A stretch of 64,000 bases of DNA from Xanthomonas prunicola (GCF_002846205.1 NZ_PHKV01000001.1:992001-1056000); one strand, 5' to 3'; shown: positions 45,028-55,192, counted from the first letter of the stretch. Translations and numbers: made by a program. Notes: generated by a model from the letters alone, not told the origin.

Positions 45028-45972
45028 ATGCGTATCGGAATCGTGGTGGACAGTGCGTGCGATCTGCCGCAGGACTTCATCCAACGCAACAACGTGATCG
45101 TGCTGCCGATCAGCGTCCGCATCGGCGAAGCCGTGCTGGCCGATCATCGCAATGAAGAAGCCACGCTGAGCTTTCTGCAGGCGCATGTGGCCGAACGTGG
45201 ACACGAGGCGGAAACCACCCCGTTTTCGGTCAACCAGATCCGAGATCTGTTCCTGCAACAACTGGTCATCGACTACGACCACGTGTTCTGCCTGACCATC
45301 TCCAAGCTGCGCAGCCAGATCTACGACAACGCCATGCAGGCCAGCTTCGCGATCCTCAACGACTACAAGCCGATCCGTCAGGCTGCCGGCCACACCTCGC
45401 CGTTCGCGCTACGGGTGATCGACACGCTCAACCTGTTCGCCGGCCAGGGCATCACCGCCGTGGAAGCGGTGCGCCTGCGCGACCAGGGCCAGAGCGTGGC
45501 GGCGATCCGCACGCGGCTGGAGCAGCTGGCCGAGTACACCTATGGCTACATGATCCCGCGCGATCTGTATTACCTGCGGGCGCGCGCACGCACCAAGGGC
45601 GATCGCAGCGTGGGCCTGATCGGCGCGGCGCTGGGCAGCGCACTGGATATCAAGCCGGTGCTGCGCGCGTATCGCGGCGTCACCGAACCGGTGGCCAAGC
45701 TCAAGGGCTTCGAGCCGTCGGCCGAGAAACTGTTCGGCTTCACCGTGCGCAAGCTCCGCGAGGGCCTGATGACACCCACCGTGTGCGTGGGCTATGGCGG
45801 CGAGCTGGCCGAGCTGCATGCCCTGCCCGGCTATGCCGCGTTGCAGGCCGCCTGCCAGAGCCATGGCGTGGAACTGTTTGAAAGCGTGATGAGCCTGACC
45901 GGCATGGTCAACGTGGGCAAGGGCGCGCTGGCCGTGGCCTTCGCTGCCGAACCGCATGGTTTTTCTGCCTGA
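45028..45972 (+). CDS. DegV-family fatty-acid-binding protein
   Basis: A 314-residue cytoplasmic protein. The N-terminal Rossmann-like lobe starts MRIGIVVDSACDLPQDFI, followed by VLPISVRIGEAVL and the ligand-lid segment ETTPFSVNQI; the C-terminal lobe has IGAALGSALDIKPVL, typical of DegV proteins that hold a fatty acid (the FakB type that presents it to a kinase). No fakA-like kinase is in the window. ATG follows GGGAGGGGGCGAGG. Confidence 0.88.
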   Translation: MRIGIVVDSACDLPQDFIQRNNVIVLPISVRIGEAVLADHRNEEATLSFLQAHVAERGHEAETTPFSVNQIRDLFLQQLVIDYDHVFCLTISKLRSQIYDNAMQASFAILNDYKPIRQAAGHTSPFALRVIDTLNLFAGQGITAVEAVRLRDQGQSVAAIRTRLEQLAEYTYGYMIPRDLYYLRARARTKGDRSVGLIGAALGSALDIKPVLRAYRGVTEPVAKLKGFEPSAEKLFGFTVRKLREGLMTPTVCVGYGGELAELHALPGYAALQAACQSHGVELFESVMSLTGMVNVGKGALAVAFAAEPHGFSA

Positions 45973-46057
45973 AGCAAGCGCTTGACGGTACACGGCCTTC
46001 GACGGTGCTCTCACCCCGCCTCGGCTAGTGTGCGCCGTCATTCAACGGAGTGTGTCC

Positions 46058-46396
46058 ATGCCTGTCAGCTACTCGATCAGCCTGCCCGACCCCAAGCTCG
46101 CCCGCGGCAGCGCGCCATCGGTGAGCTTCACCGCCAACGGCGCCGAGGCGTTTGCCGAACAGTTGCAGGCCGCACTGCGTGATCCGGCCTGGTTCGATCG
46201 CTGGCGCCAGCTCCAGGCCGACCCGGACGAGGTGGACCCCGCACTGGGCGTCACCGATCCGTCAGCCACCGTCACCGGCAAGCAGGACGACCTGCGCGTC
46301 GACCTGGTCGCCACCACCAGCATCCCCGGCGACCTGTTCAAACAGCGCATGCAGGCCCTGGCCGGCCATCACTGGGAAATGCGCGACGTGCGTTGA
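46058..46396 (+). CDS. Conserved hypothetical small protein
   Basis: A 112-residue acidic cytoplasmic protein starting MPVSYSISLPDPKLARGSAP. It reads as an alpha/beta domain: a strand pair, a helix (AEAFAEQLQAALRDPAWFDR), then strands DLRVDLVATTSI and a helix ending HHWEMRDVR. I do not recognise a family. The ATG follows GGAG by 8 bp. It sits alone between the DegV gene and a convergent EamA exporter. Confidence 0.68.
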   Translation: MPVSYSISLPDPKLARGSAPSVSFTANGAEAFAEQLQAALRDPAWFDRWRQLQADPDEVDPALGVTDPSATVTGKQDDLRVDLVATTSIPGDLFKQRMQALAGHHWEMRDVR

Positions 46397-46433
46397 CGGT
46401 GTGCGCCGCCATGCTGCATGCGCATTGGCGCGG

Positions 46434-47354
46434 TCATGCCCGCGCCAATGCGCGGCGTGGCCAGCGCCATTTGAGGTTCACCGCCAGCGTGCCGAGCACG
46501 ATCAGCGTCAGGCCCAGCCATTGCACAGGCACCAGCGCGTGGCCATACAGCAGATAATCCAGCAGCAGCGTGACCAGCGGGTACACGAAGGCCAGCACCG
46601 CGATCGTGGCCACAGGCAGATGCCGGTACGCCGAATAGAACAGCACGTACACGATTCCGCTGTGGATCACGCCCAGGCCCACCAGCCACACCCACTGCAT
46701 CCCCGGATGCAGCGCGGCACTGCTCGAAAATCCGGCCAGCAACACCGTCCCGACCCAGCACTGCACCGTGACCACCGCCAACGGCCGCTCGCGACTGATG
46801 CGTCGCGACATCAGCAAGGATGCGCCGCATAGCAAGGCCGCCAGCAGGGTCAGCGCAATCCCGAGCAGATAGCCGCGGTCGGCCGCCTGCCACAGCCGCG
46901 CCGGATCGGCCGAACACGCCACGCCCACGAACGCCAGCAGCGTCCAGCCCAGATCGGCACGCCGCGTGCGCTCGCCCTGCAGCAACGCCGCCAGGATCAG
47001 CATCACGAACGGAAACACGTGATACACCATCGTCGCCACGCCGATCGACGAGCGCGCCATGCCGGCGAACAACGCCACCCAGTTCAACACCAGCAGCACA
47101 CCGCTGATCGCCGCATCGCGCACTAACGCACGCTCGCGCCACAGCCCGCGCAGCTGCCCGCCGATCACACCGCATACGGTGAGAAACGACGCACCGAACA
47201 GGCAGCGATAGAACACCGCCGTTACCGGATCCTGCCCGCTCTCGTGCACGAAGACCCCAACCGACCCGATCAACACTTCGGCAACCAGCAACTGCCAGAG
47301 CGCACGGCGCGATGCGCCGGTCGATACAAGGCCAGCGGAAAGCGCGGCGCTCAT
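46434..47354 (-). CDS. EamA/DMT-family transporter
   Basis: A 306-residue inner-membrane protein with ten helices and two EamA repeats, e.g. AEVLIGSVGVFVHESGQDPV in helix 1 and VLAFVYPLVTLLLDYLLYGH in helix 9, the drug/metabolite exporter pattern. The ATG at 47354 is chosen because upstream residues are arginine- and cysteine-rich. Divergent from a MocR-type regulator that probably controls it. The exported metabolite is unknown; amino-acid- or vitamin-B6-related compounds are common for such pairs. Confidence 0.85.
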   Translation of the reverse strand: MSAALSAGLVSTGASRRALWQLLVAEVLIGSVGVFVHESGQDPVTAVFYRCLFGASFLTVCGVIGGQLRGLWRERALVRDAAISGVLLVLNWVALFAGMARSSIGVATMVYHVFPFVMLILAALLQGERTRRADLGWTLLAFVGVACSADPARLWQAADRGYLLGIALTLLAALLCGASLLMSRRISRERPLAVVTVQCWVGTVLLAGFSSSAALHPGMQWVWLVGLGVIHSGIVYVLFYSAYRHLPVATIAVLAFVYPLVTLLLDYLLYGHALVPVQWLGLTLIVLGTLAVNLKWRWPRRALARA

Positions 47355-47604
47355 GCAACGCTCCGGTTGCACGCGGCCTGCCTGTCGCACCGCCCATGCA
47401 TGCGATTGCCCGATACGGCCGCGTCGCGACGCTGCATGCGCGATCGCGCAGCGCAGACGCAGTGACGATGCGCACCAGCCAGAACAACAGCGACGATATC
47501 GACAATAGGCACGATCGACCTCACAGGCAGGACAGAGGCCCGACGCATGCATCGGGCGCGTTCAGTCTGCAGTGCCATGCGCGACCATGACAGATTCAGA
47601 TACC

Positions 47605-47624
47605 CTGTAAATCGACCAGTACAG
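47605..47624. promoter_or_regulatory. Inverted repeat before the MocR-type regulator gene
   Basis: CTGTA-N10-TACAG lies 15 bp before the regulator start codon and within the divergent promoter region shared with the EamA gene. Spacing and symmetry suit a GntR/MocR dimer or a -10 region operator for autoregulation. Confidence 0.5.
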
Positions 47625-47638
47625 ATGGAGCCGGACGC

Positions 47639-49048
47639 ATGTTGCTGTACGAGGCATTGGCGACGCAGTTGCGGCAGCGGATCGAGGACGGCACCCTGCG
47701 CGCGGGCGAGCGATTGCCGTCGATCCGGCAGCTGGCCGCGACCCATGGCGTCAGTGTGGCCACCGCCGTGCAGGCCTGCCTGCAGCTTGAGCGCGAAGGA
47801 CGGGTGCAGGCGCGTCCACGCTCGGGCTACTTCGTCCGCACCATCGCCTCGACCGCACCGGTCGCGGCCAGAGCACCGCGGCAACGCAAACCCGGCATGG
47901 TCGGTAACCCCGCGCTGCAGCGCGTACTCGATACCGTCGCCCGTACCGACCTGGTGCCACTGCATACGGCCACGCCGGCCCCTGCATTACTCCCCGGTAC
48001 GCAGCTGGCCGCAGCCTTGGCGCGGCAGTTGCGTCGACACCGCACTGCCGCGCTGGACTATGCCCCGCCCCAGGGCAACGCCGCATTACGCCGGCAGATA
48101 ACCCAGCGTTACGCACATTGCGCCACCAGCGTGGTTGCGGAAGAAGTGGTGATCACCGCCGGCGCGATGGAAGCCATCAGCCTGGCACTGCGCACGGTGA
48201 CCACGCCGGGCGATGTGGTGCTGGTGGAGACCCCCACCTACCACGGCATCCTGCAAGCCGTTGCCGCCTTGCGACTGAAGGTGCTGGAAGTGCCCAACCG
48301 GACCGGCGCGGGGATCGATGTCGCCCGTCTGGATGCACTGCTGCAACGCACGCCTGCGCGCGCAGCGGTGCTGGTGCCCAACTTCAACAATCCCAATGGC
48401 AGCCTCACCCCCGACAGCGCCAAGCGCGCACTGCTCGACAGCTGCGCCCGACATGGCACGGTGGTGATCGAAGACGATATCTACCGCGAGCTGGATTGGT
48501 CGGGTCAGCATCCACGCCCGCTGCGGCATTTCGACACGCACAACAACGTGATCACCTGCGGCTCGTTTTCCAAGGTTGTGGCGCCCGGGCTGCGCGTTGG
48601 CTGGCTGCTCGGCGGCGACTGGACCGACGCACTGGTACGCGCCAAGTATTTTTCCACCGTTGGCAGCGCCAGCCTGCCGCAACTGGCATTGGCCGATTAT
48701 CTCGCGCAACACGATCTGGAACGGCATCTGCGCAAGCTACGCCGCACCCTGGCCGACAACGGCCAGCGCCTGCGCGATGCGATCGTGCGGCATTGGCCGC
48801 AGGGCACACGCGTCGGCGACCCGGCGGGCGGCTTATCGCTGTGGCTGCAGTTGCCCGATGGTGGAAGTGGCCAGGCCTTGTTCGAAGCCGCGTTGGCCGA
48901 AGGCATCGGCACCTCGCCGGGTCATCTGTACTCCAGCCGTGGCGACTACGCAGATCATCTCCGCCTGAGCTGCGGCCAGCCATGGAGCGAAACGCTGGAA
49001 CGCGCGATGCGTCGGTTGGCGAAGCTTGCGACGCAGGTGGCGCGTTAG
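47639..49048 (+). CDS. MocR-type transcriptional regulator (GntR domain plus aminotransferase-like domain)
   Basis: A 469-residue regulator. An N-terminal GntR winged helix (LRQRIEDGTLRAGERLPSIR, then HGVSVATAVQACLQLE) at 1-65 is fused to a class I aminotransferase fold that binds pyridoxal phosphate, with the Schiff-base Lys312 in TCGSFSKVVAPGLRVGWLL and NFNNPNGSLTPD for the cofactor pocket. It is divergent from an EamA transporter. This arrangement suggests that a PLP-linked effector controls export. ATG at 47639. Confidence 0.88.
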   Translation: MLLYEALATQLRQRIEDGTLRAGERLPSIRQLAATHGVSVATAVQACLQLEREGRVQARPRSGYFVRTIASTAPVAARAPRQRKPGMVGNPALQRVLDTVARTDLVPLHTATPAPALLPGTQLAAALARQLRRHRTAALDYAPPQGNAALRRQITQRYAHCATSVVAEEVVITAGAMEAISLALRTVTTPGDVVLVETPTYHGILQAVAALRLKVLEVPNRTGAGIDVARLDALLQRTPARAAVLVPNFNNPNGSLTPDSAKRALLDSCARHGTVVIEDDIYRELDWSGQHPRPLRHFDTHNNVITCGSFSKVVAPGLRVGWLLGGDWTDALVRAKYFSTVGSASLPQLALADYLAQHDLERHLRKLRRTLADNGQRLRDAIVRHWPQGTRVGDPAGGLSLWLQLPDGGSGQALFEAALAEGIGTSPGHLYSSRGDYADHLRLSCGQPWSETLERAMRRLAKLATQVAR

Positions 49049-49101
49049 CTTGGTTGTTGGCTTGAACTTTCGATTTGTCGTTGCCGTTGTCGTTTGCCGC
49101 C

Positions 49102-49125
49102 GACTTCGACTTCGACTTCGACTTC
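49102..49125. repeat. Hexanucleotide tandem repeat (GACTTC)4
   Basis: Four perfect units of GACTTC, followed by GAAAAA, lie between the MocR gene and a family 3 repeat. No gene covers them. Such short tandem repeats can vary in copy number by slippage. Confidence 0.8.
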
Positions 49126-49179
49126 GAAAAACGCTATCGCCGCACCTACGTGACGCGAACGTTCAGATGCACGGTGGCG

Positions 49180-49390
49180 AGCCCCCTCCCTGCGGGGCGA
49201 GAAGGCACTGCTTGCGCGCCACTGGCGCGCGTGCCTTGGAGCGCCCCCGCCGCTAGCGCGGGCCGGGGCGCGGAGCGGGGGTTGGGGTGAGGGTCGACGC
49301 GAAGTACTCGCATGTTCCAACTGCACGAGGCTTCACCCACCCCCTCATCCGCCCCAGCAGAGCACCTTCTCGCCAGGGGAGAAGGGCAAT
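49180..49390. repeat. Dispersed repeat, family 3 copy A
   Basis: About 210 bp starting CCCCTCCCTGCGGGGCGAGA and containing GGCACTGCTTGCGCGCCACT, GCCTTGGAGCGCCC and GGGGTTGGGGTGAGGG, then a right end CCTTCTCGCCAGGGGAGAAG complementary in style to the left end. Copies recur at 51675 and 51937. It ends at the stop of the DUF4386 gene and fills most of the 49049-49395 gap. Confidence 0.82.
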
Positions 49391-49395
49391 TGCGT

Positions 49396-50112
49396 CTACA
49401 TCAGCGCAGCCCTGGCATCCCACTGCCGCCGATCAACTCCGCGAATCAACAGCCACAAACAAAATGTCGTCTCGCCGACCAGAACCGGCAACAGAATGCC
49501 GGGATTGATCAGCTTGGCAAATGCAGGCGCCAGCAGTTCGGCGAACGAGGCCACCAGATAACTGAGCCCAGCCAACACCATCAATCCGCCAACGAACCTG
49601 GGCAGATAGCGCGATCGCCAGATCAGCGCGCCACTGACCAGGCAGGCAGCGCCGAAAAACAGCAGCGCGATATTGAAGCCAATCTCATGTCCCAGCAACG
49701 CCAACGCGGCCAGCGAGAAGCCATGCGCAGGATCGGCCGCCGACGTGCTGCCGGAAGCCAACGGCAGCACCATCAACTGAAACAACTTGCTGACGGCCTC
49801 CACCGCAAGCGATGCGCTATTCAACAACACGAACAACAGCGCCAAGCCTCTCCCCGCAGGCCGCAGCAACATGTATTCGATCCACAGCTGCACCACTGCG
49901 ATCAGCGGCACCACCAGATTCGCAGCCAGCCCCAGCGTCCAGAGCTGCGCATGCTGCACGATGGCGTGGAGCGTGGCCTGGGCATCGCCAGGCACTACCA
50001 ATGCGTTCACTACATAGCCCTCTGCCAGGCCACCCAGGACGATGACGGCGATATAGAGCGCGCCAGCGACGCGCGCATAGAACTGCGGGCGAGCTTGAAT
50101 GTCGTACGCCAT
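49396..50112 (-). CDS. DUF4386 membrane protein
   Basis: A 238-residue inner-membrane protein with six to seven helices, e.g. FYARVAGALYIAVIVLGGLA at the start and FVGGLMVLAGLSYLVASFAE late, which is the DUF4386 pattern. Function unknown. It is the last gene of a four-gene operon led by an ArsR-type regulator (51170 to 49396). It is separated by 45 bp from the preceding gene. Confidence 0.82.
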   Translation of the reverse strand: MAYDIQARPQFYARVAGALYIAVIVLGGLAEGYVVNALVVPGDAQATLHAIVQHAQLWTLGLAANLVVPLIAVVQLWIEYMLLRPAGRGLALLFVLLNSASLAVEAVSKLFQLMVLPLASGSTSAADPAHGFSLAALALLGHEIGFNIALLFFGAACLVSGALIWRSRYLPRFVGGLMVLAGLSYLVASFAELLAPAFAKLINPGILLPVLVGETTFCLWLLIRGVDRRQWDARAALM

Positions 50113-50157
50113 GGAGTGTCCAGTGGTTGTGGGGGGGTCTGCGAAGCGAGAAAGCAG

Positions 50158-50619
50158 TCAACGCCAGCGGTCGCCGGGCAAGCGAATGAACGTCGAGACG
50201 ACGTGCCCCCACGGAATCAGGACCGGAAAGACCACCACCAGCAGGCAGGCCGACAGCGTGGACCAGGTACCGACATCCATCCGGTCGTGCAACAGCCGGG
50301 GCGCGGCGACGACGCCAAGCCAGATCGACTTCCATGCAATTTCAAACAGCAGCAACGGCAGCATTTTCAGCGGATAGCGAAGGCCAAGCAATGCCAGCAG
50401 CCCCATCGCTCCCAGCATGCACTGCACCACGCCCTCCATCAGTTCCCAGCTGTCGTGCCGCAGCACGATACCCGGCCAGACCTGTACACCCAGGCCGACC
50501 ACGAGCAGCAGATAGCCGGCGCGCAAGCCATACAACCGCCAGAGCGGCACGTCGCTCGCAGTCCGCCCCGACGCGGTAGAAACTGCAGCACCGCTGGCGT
50601 CAGTCTCGGTCGCGATCAT
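50158..50619 (-). CDS. Small multispanning membrane protein
   Basis: A 153-residue inner-membrane protein with four predicted helices (LRAGYLLLVVGLGVQVWPGI, CMLGAMGLLALLGL, PLLLFEIAWKSIWLGVVAA, LSACLLVVVFPVLIPWGHVV). I do not recognise the family by name. It overlaps the PspB-like gene by 4 bp (ATGA) and precedes DUF4386, so it is part of the ArsR-led membrane operon. Confidence 0.72.
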   Translation of the reverse strand: MIATETDASGAAVSTASGRTASDVPLWRLYGLRAGYLLLVVGLGVQVWPGIVLRHDSWELMEGVVQCMLGAMGLLALLGLRYPLKMLPLLLFEIAWKSIWLGVVAAPRLLHDRMDVGTWSTLSACLLVVVFPVLIPWGHVVSTFIRLPGDRWR

Positions 50620-50831
50620 TCGACGGCCTTGAGAATTCTTTCGATACCGTCGAGGCGGATACGCATATCGTTCAAGGCAACCTGCGTTTTCTCGGCCAGC
50701 TCACGGTAGGCCTGGTTGTGATCCAGCTGCGCCTTGGCCTGCCTGATCGCAGCAAGATAGCGCATGCCGAAAATCAGCAGGATCGTGCCCAGCGGCAGGC
50801 AGATGGTCAAAAGATACAGATGCTCCGACAA
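50616..50831 (-). CDS. PspB-like small membrane protein with coiled coil
   Basis: A 71-residue protein: one membrane helix at about 5-25 (LYLLTICLPLGTILLIFGM), then an amphipathic coiled coil (YRELAEKTQVALNDMRIRLD, then GIERILKAVE). Size, topology and the final RIRLDGIERIL resemble phage-shock protein PspB (RERIQALESIL), but no pspA or pspC is near. It starts at TTG with GGAG 6 bp upstream. Second gene of the ArsR-led operon. The PspB likeness is my inference. Confidence 0.65.
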   Translation of the reverse strand: MSEHLYLLTICLPLGTILLIFGMRYLAAIRQAKAQLDHNQAYRELAEKTQVALNDMRIRLDGIERILKAVE

Positions 50832-50840
50832 GGCCGTCTC

Positions 50841-51170
50841 CTATTTTTCCGTCTTGTCGGTCAGCGATGTCGCTGCGTCCGCAATGACCGAAGGTGAAAG
50901 TTCCAATCGAAAGGCGCTCACCTGGAAGTAGTTGAGCGCTTTTCCGTCATGCGACACCTCGGGTTGGCTGGTCACCAGACCTGCGGCTTGGAGCTTGTTC
51001 AAATGCAGATGCAGGAGCGGACGGCTGATCCCCACTTCTCGTGCCAGGCTGCTGATGTAGTTGCGGCCACCGGTTTGCAGTGCCGCAATAATCCTCAGTC
51101 GGTGCGGATTATCGAGCGCCGAAAGAATCTCCAGCAGTCGATCTCCTGTCGTTGCCCCACCACTTTTCAT
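50841..51170 (-). CDS. ArsR-type winged-helix regulator
   Basis: A 109-residue regulator with the ArsR fold: LEILSALDNPHRLRIIAALQ, the recognition helix in REVGISRPLLHLHLNKLQAA, and a wing GLVTSQPEVSHDGKALNYFQ. No cysteines are present, so it is not a thiol metal sensor. It leads an operon of membrane proteins and is preceded by two overlapping palindromes at 51174-51204 that suggest autoregulation. No ribosome-binding site is seen before its ATG, so its transcript could be leaderless. Confidence 0.82.
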   Translation of the reverse strand: MKSGGATTGDRLLEILSALDNPHRLRIIAALQTGGRNYISSLAREVGISRPLLHLHLNKLQAAGLVTSQPEVSHDGKALNYFQVSAFRLELSPSVIADAATSLTDKTEK

Positions 51171-51173
51171 GCG

Positions 51174-51204
51174 TCAGAAATATCTGACAGGTGCAGACAT
51201 GTCA
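51174..51204. promoter_or_regulatory. Two overlapping palindromes before the ArsR-type regulator
   Basis: TCAGAAATATCTGA (51174-51187) and TGACAGGTGCAGACATGTCA (51185-51204, perfect outer 5-bp arms) overlap by 3 bp and begin 4 bp from the start codon. This is the usual position and form of an ArsR-family autoregulatory operator. Confidence 0.6.
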
Positions 51205-51674
51205 AGCGTCACGGGAGGCTTTTTGCATGAGCGGGATGCTGGAGTGCGGGGCCGTGACCGGCGGTATCGGCAAGCGACCGGCATTGTCCGGACGACGGCT
51301 TGCTCGACTGATGCACACGCCGCGCAAAGCCCGGCATCACGCTGCCGCAGGCGCGAGCCGGGTGGCGCCGTGGACACGCAGCATGCATGCGGTCCGCACG
51401 AGCTGCAGTGCAGGCAAGTGCTATCGCGCATGGCGGCGTTACGCACGACGGCGCTATGTGCGTCTGTTTCAAGCTGTAAGCCATTGCAGTGACGGCAGAG
51501 ATAGGCCCCTCACGCCATGCGAGTGCCAGCCGCCGGCCGGACGTTGGACGGATGAGGCGAAAAGCTTGTGCTGCACCTGGCACGCTAACGACGGCACTGC
51601 ACTGCACTGACCGTAAATAGCGGCTGCAGCAAAACAGCGATCTTGCCGCTACTGCCTGGTGCAACTTTCATACG
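51205..51674. other. Intergenic stretch without a recognisable gene
   Basis: 470 bp before two family 3 repeats. A 139-residue frame on the plus strand is cysteine- and arginine-rich with no domain and is judged spurious. Nothing else is seen. Confidence 0.5.
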
Positions 51675-51886
51675 CGAGCCCCTCTCCCGGCGGGGCGAGA
51701 AGGCACTGCTTGCGCGCCACTGGCGCGCGTGCCTTGGAGCGCCCGCGCTGCTAGCGCGGGCCGGGGCGCGGAGAGGGGTTGGGGTGAGGGTACGGGGCGA
51801 AGCCTACGTACAACCCAAACTCCACCAGGCTTCGCCCGTACCCTCATCCGCCCCTGCGGGGCACCTTCTCCCGAGGGGAGAAGGGA
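51675..51886. repeat. Dispersed repeat, family 3 copy B
   Basis: Starts CCCCTCTCCCGGCGGGGCGA, contains the family blocks GGCACTGCTTGCGCGCCACT and GCTAGCGCGGGCCGGGGCGC, and ends CACCTTCTCCCGAGGGGAGA. Its two ends are near-complementary. It is followed about 50 bp later by copy C in the same orientation. Confidence 0.85.
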
Positions 51887-51936
51887 CTACGATCGCCACC
51901 TTCAATCAGCAGGAGCTTTCAAACGCTCAAAGGTAC

Positions 51937-52147
51937 GTCCCCCTCCCTGCGGGGCGAGAAGGCACTGCTTGCGCGCCACTGGCGCGCGTGCCTTGGAGCG
52001 CCCGCGCTGCTAGCGCGGGCCGGGGCGCGGAGCGGGGGTTGGGGTAAGGGTACGGGGCGAAGCCTACGTACACTCAAACTCCACCAGGCTTCGCTCGTAC
52101 CCTCATCCGCCCCTGCAAGGAACTTTCTCCCGAGGGGGAGAAGGGAC
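51937..52147. repeat. Dispersed repeat, family 3 copy C
   Basis: Same blocks as copy B (TGCGGGGCGAGAAGGCACTG, GCTAGCGCGGGCCGGGGCGC) and a right end CTTTCTCCCGAGGGGGAGAA. Copies B and C form a direct repeat of about 210 bp units. It ends about 30 bp before the stop of fghA and may act as its transcript end. Confidence 0.85.
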
Positions 52148-52176
52148 AACGATCCGCTACGCGTCCAACCACACAA

Positions 52177-53007
52177 TCAACCATGCAATGCCGCGGCATG
52201 ATGCGCGATGTGCTCACCAATGAAACTGGAGATGAAGTAATAGCTATGGTCGTACCCGGGCTGCATCCGCACGCTCACCGGGTACGCCGCCGCCTTGGCA
52301 GCGTCTTCGAATAGTCCGGTTTTCAGCTGACTTTCCAGAAATTCATCCGCACCACCCTGATCGATCAACAACGGCAAACGCTCCTGCGCGTGCGCGATCA
52401 ATGCGGTGGCGTCATACGCCTTCCAGCTGTCGCGATCGTCGCCCAGATACTGTCCGAACGCCTTCTCGCCCCACGGCACCTGGCTGGGTGCCACGATCGG
52501 CGAGAACGCCGATACGCTGCGGTAACGGCCCGGGTTCTTCAACGCAATGGTCAAGGCGCCATGCCCGCCCATCGAGTGGCCGCTGATCGCGCGCGCGCCG
52601 GTGGTGGCAAAGTGCGCTTCGATCAACGCCGGTAATTCGTTCACCACGTAATCGTACATGCGGTAATGCGCCGCCCACGGCGCCTGCGTGGCATCGACGT
52701 AGAAACCCGCGCCCTTGCCGATGTCGTAGCCGTCTGCATCCGCCACATCGTCGCCACGCGGGCTGGTGTCGGGCGCGACCAGGATCACGCCATGCTCGGC
52801 GGCGTAGCGCTGCGCCCCTGCCTTGCTGATGAAGTTCTGCTCGGTGGAGGTCAAACCGCTCAGCCAGTACAGCACCGGCAAGGGGCCGTCAGCCGCCTGG
52901 GGAGGCAGATATACGCCCACCTGCATGCTGCAGTTCAAGGTCTGCGACTGATGCCGATACACATCCTGCCAACCGCCAAAACAGGCACGGTGTTCGATAC
53001 GTTCCAT
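52177..53007 (-). CDS. fghA: S-formylglutathione hydrolase
   Basis: A 276-residue alpha/beta hydrolase that splits S-formylglutathione to formate and glutathione, the last step of formaldehyde removal. The nucleophile elbow is ISGHSMGGHG with Ser145; the acid is in GGADEFLE and the histidine in GYDHSYYFIS. LSGLTSTEQNFISKAGAQRY is a family signature. Fourth gene of frmR-frmA-gfa-fghA, 59 bp after gfa. Confidence 0.93.
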   Translation of the reverse strand: MERIEHRACFGGWQDVYRHQSQTLNCSMQVGVYLPPQAADGPLPVLYWLSGLTSTEQNFISKAGAQRYAAEHGVILVAPDTSPRGDDVADADGYDIGKGAGFYVDATQAPWAAHYRMYDYVVNELPALIEAHFATTGARAISGHSMGGHGALTIALKNPGRYRSVSAFSPIVAPSQVPWGEKAFGQYLGDDRDSWKAYDATALIAHAQERLPLLIDQGGADEFLESQLKTGLFEDAAKAAAYPVSVRMQPGYDHSYYFISSFIGEHIAHHAAALHG

Positions 53008-53066
53008 GAAGATTCCTTACGAAGAGAAAACCCTGCAGCCGGATCGCCGGCCGCAGGGCTAGACCA

Positions 53067-53642
53067 TCAATGCAACAGACCCTTCTTGCGCGCCACATGT
53101 GCGGACAGCGCATCCATCAACGCCGGCGACAGGCAGTCGTACGGCGACAACCCCAATTCGGTCAGGCGCGCGCGCACCCCATCCATCTGCTCCGGCGGTG
53201 TGCCTGTTTCGATGATGGATGACACGAACGCGGCAAAACCGGGGGCCGACCAGCCCTGTTGCTTCGACAACTCGGTGTGCACGAAATCCAGGCCGTAGAA
53301 CGCGTGATCCTTGTTCTCGATCCGGCCATACAGATGCACGCCGCATCCGGTGCACGCATGGCGCTGGATCGTCGCGCTTTCATCGACGATCTTCAGCTTT
53401 TCTTCGTGTGCGGTGACCTTGACCTTGTCGCGCGGGACCACCGCCACCACGGAGAACTTCGCGCCGTCGGGTTTCCAGCATTTACTGCAACCGCAGGCGT
53501 GGTTATGCGCGGTCTGCGCAGACACCTCGACAGTCACCTTGTTACTGGCACAGTGGCATTCAAGCGTGCCGCCTTGAAAACCGTCTGCGCCGCCTCGCGC
53601 AACACCACCATCTACCGAAGGATGAATCGACACAGTAGTCAT
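53067..53642 (-). CDS. gfa: Glutathione-dependent formaldehyde-activating enzyme (GFA)
   Basis: A 191-residue zinc protein that speeds formation of S-hydroxymethylglutathione. Zinc ligands are visible: [10 protein letters not shown], then [14 protein letters not shown], then [15 protein letters not shown] at 53642 follows GGGAGGGG. It lies between frmA and fghA in the formaldehyde operon. The plausible longer upstream frame is shadow sequence from the frmA region and is not used. Confidence 0.91.
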   Translation of the reverse strand: MTTVSIHPSVDGGVARGGADGFQGGTLECHCASNKVTVEVSAQTAHNHACGCSKCWKPDGAKFSVVAVVPRDKVKVTAHEEKLKIVDESATIQRHACTGCGVHLYGRIENKDHAFYGLDFVHTELSKQQGWSAPGFAAFVSSIIETGTPPEQMDGVRARLTELGLSPYDCLSPALMDALSAHVARKKGLLH

Positions 53643-53710
53643 TACGCCCCTCCCGGAGTCTCGGGTACTACGTGCGCGGAAGCGGCCGCGCGCCGATCCT
53701 GGCCGTACGG

Positions 53711-55160
<1,450 letters not shown>

Positions 55161-55175
55161 GGCGACTCCGGCAGA

Positions 55176-55192
55176 ATACTGGGGGGCAGTAT
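55176..55192. promoter_or_regulatory. FrmR/RcnR-type operator (ATACT-G6-C-AGTAT)
   Basis: ATACTGGGGGGCAGTAT: inverted AGTAT/ATACT arms around a G-tract, the consensus form for the RcnR/FrmR class of repressors. It lies 16 bp before the frmR start codon. Confidence 0.82.

Noticed and set aside
51191..51610. 139-residue frame upstream of the family 3 repeats
   Set aside because: Cysteine- and arginine-rich, no domain, no ribosome-binding site, and it overlaps the ArsR operator.
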